13,686 nucleotides of DNA from Conidiobolus incongruus B7586 (lineage: Eukaryota > Entomophthoromycota > Entomophthoromycetes > Entomophthorales > Conidiobolaceae): NCBI GenBank assembly GCA_000697335.1, contig JNEM01011983.1, positions 1 through 13,686 of the forward strand, read 5' to 3'. How positions within the stretch are numbered: the stretch's first letter is position 1; every line of letters begins with the position of its first letter. This document shows positions 8,944 to 13,686 of the stretch, piece after piece. The notes beneath the pieces were generated by a model. The model had not been told where the DNA came from, did not search any database, and saw only the letters and a program-made list of their open reading frames with translations. The translations under genes were made by a program, and so were the position numbers.

Positions 8944-9622
8944 ATTGTGACAAAACTGAGGTAAAAGTGGATTTTCAGGAAAATAAACCAATAATTTCAT
9001 TGAATTCAAAAATTTGCAAATAAAAATCAGCAAGGTGCTTTTATTTCTATAAAGAATAGTAATAATCGCTCAATCAGAGTGAAAAATTATCCATAATATT
9101 CAAATATATCAGAGGGTGAGAATTGTATAATTACTTGATTGCTGGTGGATTAAGCATTGCTAAATTAAGTCGAATTGCTATTTTTAAACAAAAACAAGTT
9201 AATTATTTCGCACTCATACATTGATGGCTATTCATTCATTGGAATGATATTTTGATAATATTGTATAAAATTATTTATAACCATTCAACTCAATAAAATG
9301 AATATCTTTAAGAGAATATATATATATTTTTGATTATTAACTTTATAAAAAATTATTCTCTTCATCTCTAATTTGAGTTTCTCCGATATTTATATTAGCT
9401 TATATTTAAAATTATATCAAATTAAACTCAAACGATAATAATCCATGTAATAATTCTAATAATAATGCGATATAGGATTAACTTATTTATGATTAATAAT
9501 CAAGCATCATATTTTTACCTTAATTTAACAATTGCCTAGAAACCGGATGTTATTTATTTAGGTCAATCATAATATATTTATTGCTATATGCTTCATCTAT
9601 CAAGATTATAGATTATGATATC

Positions 9623-9646
9623 ATCAACTGTAGTAAATCAGTTGAT
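9623..9646. repeat. inverted repeat, 8 bp arms
   Basis: ATCAACTG at 9623-9630 is the exact reverse complement of CAGTTGAT at 9639-9646, with an 8 nt loop. Confidence 0.6.
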
Positions 9647-9689
9647 ATTTTAACAATTCTATATAATTTCAATTTATCATTATTTTTAT

Positions 9690-9724
9690 TGATTGATTAA
9701 AAATTTTCAATAGATAATCAATCA
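9690..9724. repeat. inverted repeat, 9 bp arms
   Basis: TGATTGATT at 9690-9698 is the exact reverse complement of AATCAATCA at 9716-9724, with a 17 nt loop. It lies 43 bp after the previous inverted repeat. Confidence 0.55.
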
Positions 9725-12530
9725 CTACAATATATTTGATATAAACAACTATATTGGTGTTTGTATATTGAGATTAAATTTTTACATTATGGGGTTGAAT
9801 ATGGAGAAAAGTTGAAAATATGAGAAATTTCTACTTAATAACTGGTGCATATTATATTCTAATTTGATTCAAATATAACGCCAAAATAAAAAAATGAAAA
9901 AAAATAAATATTTAACAGAGGAGATATTTTTGATCCTATTTGTTACAATATTAGTAAAATAAAATAACTATTGAGGATATTTATGTCAATGAAAATTATT
10001 AAATTTTAAACTTAATATTTCTATCTATAAAAAATTATGAAATTCGGTACATTAGATAAATTTAACATGGTTAATTATTTGATTAATTTTTTGAAAATTA
10101 TATATATTTATATATTTATTTAAATATATGATATAAAAAATTATAAAGTTTTTTAGTTTATATTTTAGAATTGAATGATCTACTAAATCATTATTATTAT
10201 ATATATAATGTTATATATCATATAATAATATGATAAAACAATAATTTCACAATTTTAAATTAAGATATTAAATGAAAAAAAAATAACAAATAGTGGATCA
10301 ATCAAAAATTAATCAGCTTTTTTATTTAAAAATAACCAAATTATCGGATTTAAGTTTAATTAAACAGAATTCGGTGCTTAATTTTCAAAATTACCTTAAA
10401 AGGAGGGTCGCTAATTTTTAACCTAATATGGTGGTATTATCTTCCACATATTTATTACTATTAGAGTATGAAAATTCATAGAACATGATTATTTGTTTAA
10501 TTTTGTCATTTGGAATGGGAACCATATGGCAATTGATCAATATTGTGTATTTAATATTCATTTATGCGTGAATTTTGTTATCGCGATTTAAGTGATCAAA
10601 TTAGTTATACTGAAATAAATTAAATTGGTAATTATTTAGTGATATGGTATATATGCTATTCAGCTGAATCAATGCTATAAAAATTCATTACTATAATCAT
10701 TCTAAAATATCTAATAAATAAACTTGTCAATAAATATTATCAAAATACTCAATAATATGATCATTTTCTTAAATAATAATTAAAGAATAATAGGTTAATT
10801 ACAAATAATAATGTTTGAAATATTTACTATTATTAAGTAATTTTTAACTTTTGAATATCAAAATTTTTTCAAAATAATGATTATTTTGAGTTTAAATTAT
10901 TTGATAATGAGAAACAGGTTATCACCTTAGAAACTTGAATCCAACTAACCTTTAATTTAGTAATAGTGAAGAATGTAGTGGGAAATATCTCCATCTATTT
11001 CAGTCATAATATTAAATATATTAAGAAAATTGGTATAAATCTGAATAATTAATTTAAGTTTCTAGATTTTTCAACTTGAAAATAGTAGTCATAACTCTTT
11101 TAGCCTTTTAGTTTGCCCAACCATTAAATTATAACTTGCCAAATTAAATTTAATCCTAATGTCCACGGTTATCATTGTAATTATAAAGATTTGGTTAAAG
11201 ATTGATATAGAATAAGTTCTTTGTACTGTTATATAGTGGTAGTGCTAAGGTCTTTTACATAAGATTGGGTATATTATTATATCAAATTTTATTGATAATT
11301 ATAAATTAATCCAGATTTTCATGGAATCATTTATTAAAATTGGATATATTTTTAAAACCGAGTCACTTATATTAGCGGATTATAGTCCGATATACCTCAT
11401 GTTTGAGAATATTTTTTATGTTATTATTATGATTCAATATAAAACATCATACTCGGAATTCCCACTGGTTCTGAGGACTCCTATTAATATTTAATCAAGG
11501 CCTATGTAACCAATCACTTGCAGTACACAAACTTGATTTCAATTTAAATTATAACATATTTGATTTTGAATTTTATATAATATAATTACAATTAATTCAA
11601 ACTTTGAATGGTTTTGAATCTTTGATTTGATGTATTTAGTCACTAAATATTTAAACTTTTGATATTTTATATTGAGTTAATATTATTATTTTTAGCTTGA
11701 TATATATATATATTATGTTAAGTTTGATGAACCTTTAGTGAGTATATTTGATTGCTTTTGTTGTTAATTTAATTATATGAAATTAGAATATAAAGCTAAT
11801 TATATCAATTTTTTCAATGCCATTTTTTTGACCTATGAATCAAATATTGATATTATCTTGTTATTTTTGCACTTGATGAGTTTTATCTTGATATACTAAT
11901 GCTACTGGAAGCTGTAAATATAATTAAGTTCGTATGTGGAATAAAACAGAAAAAGTAATTTTTGACTTTAATTTTTTGATTTTAAAAAAATTATTTTCCT
12001 TGTAAATTATTTATTGAAACTGAAAAAAAGATATTAGTACAGTATGGTATTTTTATATGCTCATAATAAGCTAAAAAAATAAACTCAGATGAAAAATTAT
12101 AATAGAAAATACTATAAGATGAGATAATACATTAAAAAAAATAATTAAGAAAATTAGATGATTGATAAATAAGTTACACAAAAAACTTATTAAATTGATC
12201 CTTTAATAATATCATATTATTTTGCTATTTGAATTTAAAATCAAAGTATTTAAAAAAAGTTAATATATATTAAGTGTGAAAATACACGAGGAATGCTAAG
12301 AAAATCAAATTTAAATTTGAACAAAGCTTACTCAATAAAATTAGAGAATAATTTTGGTGAAAGGTAATCATTTGCCATAAACATTACATAAGCAAAACAT
12401 AACAATTATGGATATTTACATATTTAACTTGGATCAAATAAAACTTTTAAATTATCTTTAATATCATATAAACATGAATTGAGGTATCAATATTGTTAGA
12501 AGCATAATCATTCATCATCTAACAGTCAAT

Positions 12531-12580
12531 CAGGTCAGTCTCCCAGGATTGGTGTTGGGGTTTACCGCCTTGGGTTCTTA
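12531..12580. other. G+C-rich island, possible structured RNA or element remnant
   Basis: 27 of 50 bases are G or C, against about 17% in the lines around it. On the plus strand CCCAGG (12542-12547) can pair with CCTTGGG (12568-12574) with one bulged base. It does not match any spliceosomal RNA, 5S rRNA or tRNA I know, and no coding frame runs through it. Confidence 0.35.
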
Positions 12581-12940
12581 AGACTATATCTAAGACTTGG
12601 ATAAGGGTGAACAAATTTGATCAACTTTGGACAAGTATAATTGTATAATGATTAAGTATTTTCATCAAATAATTTCTCATTATATTTTGAACTCGATAAA
12701 TTAAATTTAATTGTAATAAAAACAAACAACGTGGATTATTATTAGTGTTTTTAATTAATTATTTATCAACTGTTAATAGAAATTGAGAAAGTTAATTAAA
12801 TTTGTAGATTATAAGGATTATTATTTAAATTTTAATCAAAAAAATGATAGAATGAGTATGTCAAACAAAGTCTTGTCTAACAATTATTCAAAATACTTAG
12901 ATTGATGTAAATGAGTTGAAATGAATGTATATTTGAAAAT

Positions 12941-12945
12941 AAAAA
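12941..12945 (-). terminator. Pol III terminator of tRNA-Gly
   Basis: A run of five T on the minus strand, beginning 13 nt after the last base of the tRNA, as expected for RNA polymerase III. Confidence 0.75.
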
Positions 12946-12957
12946 TATTAGTTTAAC

Positions 12958-13029
12958 TGCGCCAGCTGGGAATCGAACCCAGACCACTTGCTTGGAAGGC
13001 GAGTATTCTAACCATTATACTACTGGCGC
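12958..13029 (-). tRNA. tRNA-Gly, anticodon UCC
   Basis: A 72 nt cloverleaf without intron. The acceptor stem GCGCCAG/CTGGCGC is a perfect 7 bp with discriminator A (12958). The A box region reads TAGTATAATGGTTAGA and the B box GGTTCGATTCC is canonical; the T stem is CTGGG/CCCAG. The anticodon loop is CTTCCAA, with TCC at 12996-12994, which reads GGA codons. The D stem is weak, as in other eukaryotic Gly-UCC genes, and the anticodon stem CTCGC/GCAAG has one C-A mismatch. No CCA is encoded, as normal for a nuclear gene. Confidence 0.97.
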
Positions 13030-13686
13030 TTATTTGAATAGGAATATATTCAAAAATGACCTTTCAATTGATTAAAATGAAATATTTCTAATCAAGTTTT
13101 TTCTAAGATATATACTCTAATTATTTGATATTATTTATTATTCTTTTAATATTTTTTTTCATATATATATATATATTGAAATATCAAATTATATATAAAT
13201 TAATAAATATATTTATATTTTTACACTATATATATATATTCCTTTTTTAATTATTTACTTATTAATAATTATTTATAATTTTATTGACAAATATGATTAT
13301 AATTAATTTGGATAATAATTATTAAAGTTTTTTATTTTAAAATCTTAATAAATAAATAATAATTCTTTTAAAATTATTAGTTTTGAAAACAATTTATAAA
13401 AATAATGCTTTTTTAGAAATTATCATTTATTCCTAAATTTATTAAATTCAATCTAAGAATATATTATTTAAAATTAATTATTAATTATATTTTTCTATTA
13501 ATTTAATTAAAATAAATAAAAAACACCCTTTTATTTTATTTAAATATAATTCAAATAATTAAATATTTATAATATATATAATTTATATATTGAAATTTAT
13601 ATTTAAATTAATTTGATAAAATTATAAATTAATTATCTTTAAAATTAGAAAATAATTAAAAAAAACTAATTAAATATTATTAAAAA
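13030..13686. other. AT-rich flank upstream of the tRNA gene
   Basis: About 650 bp of extremely AT-rich DNA with TA dinucleotide runs (near 13161-13176 and 13227-13239). No gene or RNA can be supported. Confidence 0.7.

Larger units (their letters stand above)
8944..12940. other. 4 kb AT-rich region without a recognisable gene
   Basis: I found no protein-coding gene, tRNA or transposon here. It contains two small inverted repeats (9623-9646 and 9690-9724), a 16 bp AT palindrome at 12305-12320, a 57-codon open frame at 11321-11494 that is not beyond chance, and a G+C-rich island at 12531-12580. Slightly G+C-richer patches near 10380-10600 and 11340-11520 could be decayed genes or transposon remnants, but I cannot assign them. 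Confidence 0.6.

Noticed and set aside
11230-11275. TCTTTTAC motif resembling the loop of U5 snRNA
   Set aside because: The flanking bases do not form the long stem that carries this loop in U5.
11321-11494. 57-codon open frame from an ATG in the 4 kb gap
   Set aside because: Several frames of this length are expected by chance in 13.7 kb at this base composition, and the product matches nothing I know.
12305-12320. 16 bp perfect AT palindrome
   Set aside because: It is plausible by chance in AT-rich DNA and has no partner or context that suggests a binding site or element end.

Overview
The window is eukaryotic nuclear DNA, most likely from a fungus with a very AT-rich genome. The reasons are a Zn2Cys6 transcription factor with a fungal-type middle homology region, a secreted GH5 exo-beta-1,3-glucanase of the yeast Exg1 type, short 56-65 bp GT-AG introns, and a Pol III tRNA gene. 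Genes stand out as 30-45% G+C against 15-20% in the DNA between them. An MPDU1 homologue and a Ragulator LAMTOR3 homologue, both absent from budding yeast as far as I recall, hint at an early-diverging lineage. That placement is inference.

Layout: a compact cluster occupies 370-2845. It holds an unrecognised 298-residue ORF (370-1266, +), an MPDU1-like PQ-loop gene only 57 bp downstream (1324-2116, +, with an apparent frameshift near 1855-1866), and a six-exon LAMTOR3 gene in the opposite direction (2845-2146, -), whose stop lies 29 bp from the MPDU1 stop. LAMTOR3 was assembled here from splice sites; every junction keeps frame and the product is 133 residues. After 2.4 kb of AT-rich DNA comes the GH5 glucanase (5287-6588, +). 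A further 1.2 kb separates it from a convergent Zn2Cys6 regulator (8887-7781, -) that is short at its C-terminus. About 4 kb without a recognisable gene follows, with a 50 bp G+C-rich island at 12531-12580, and then a tRNA-Gly(UCC) gene on the minus strand (13029-12958).

The genes serve different cell functions: dolichol-linked sugar use in the ER (MPDU1), TORC1 signalling at the lysosome or vacuole (LAMTOR3), cell-wall glucan trimming (GH5), transcription control (Zn2Cys6) and translation (tRNA). Nothing indicates a pathway cluster, a virus, an intact transposon or a CRISPR array. The points most worth a second look are the MPDU1 frameshift, the LAMTOR3 start codon that ends exon 1, the orphan ORF, and the G+C island.
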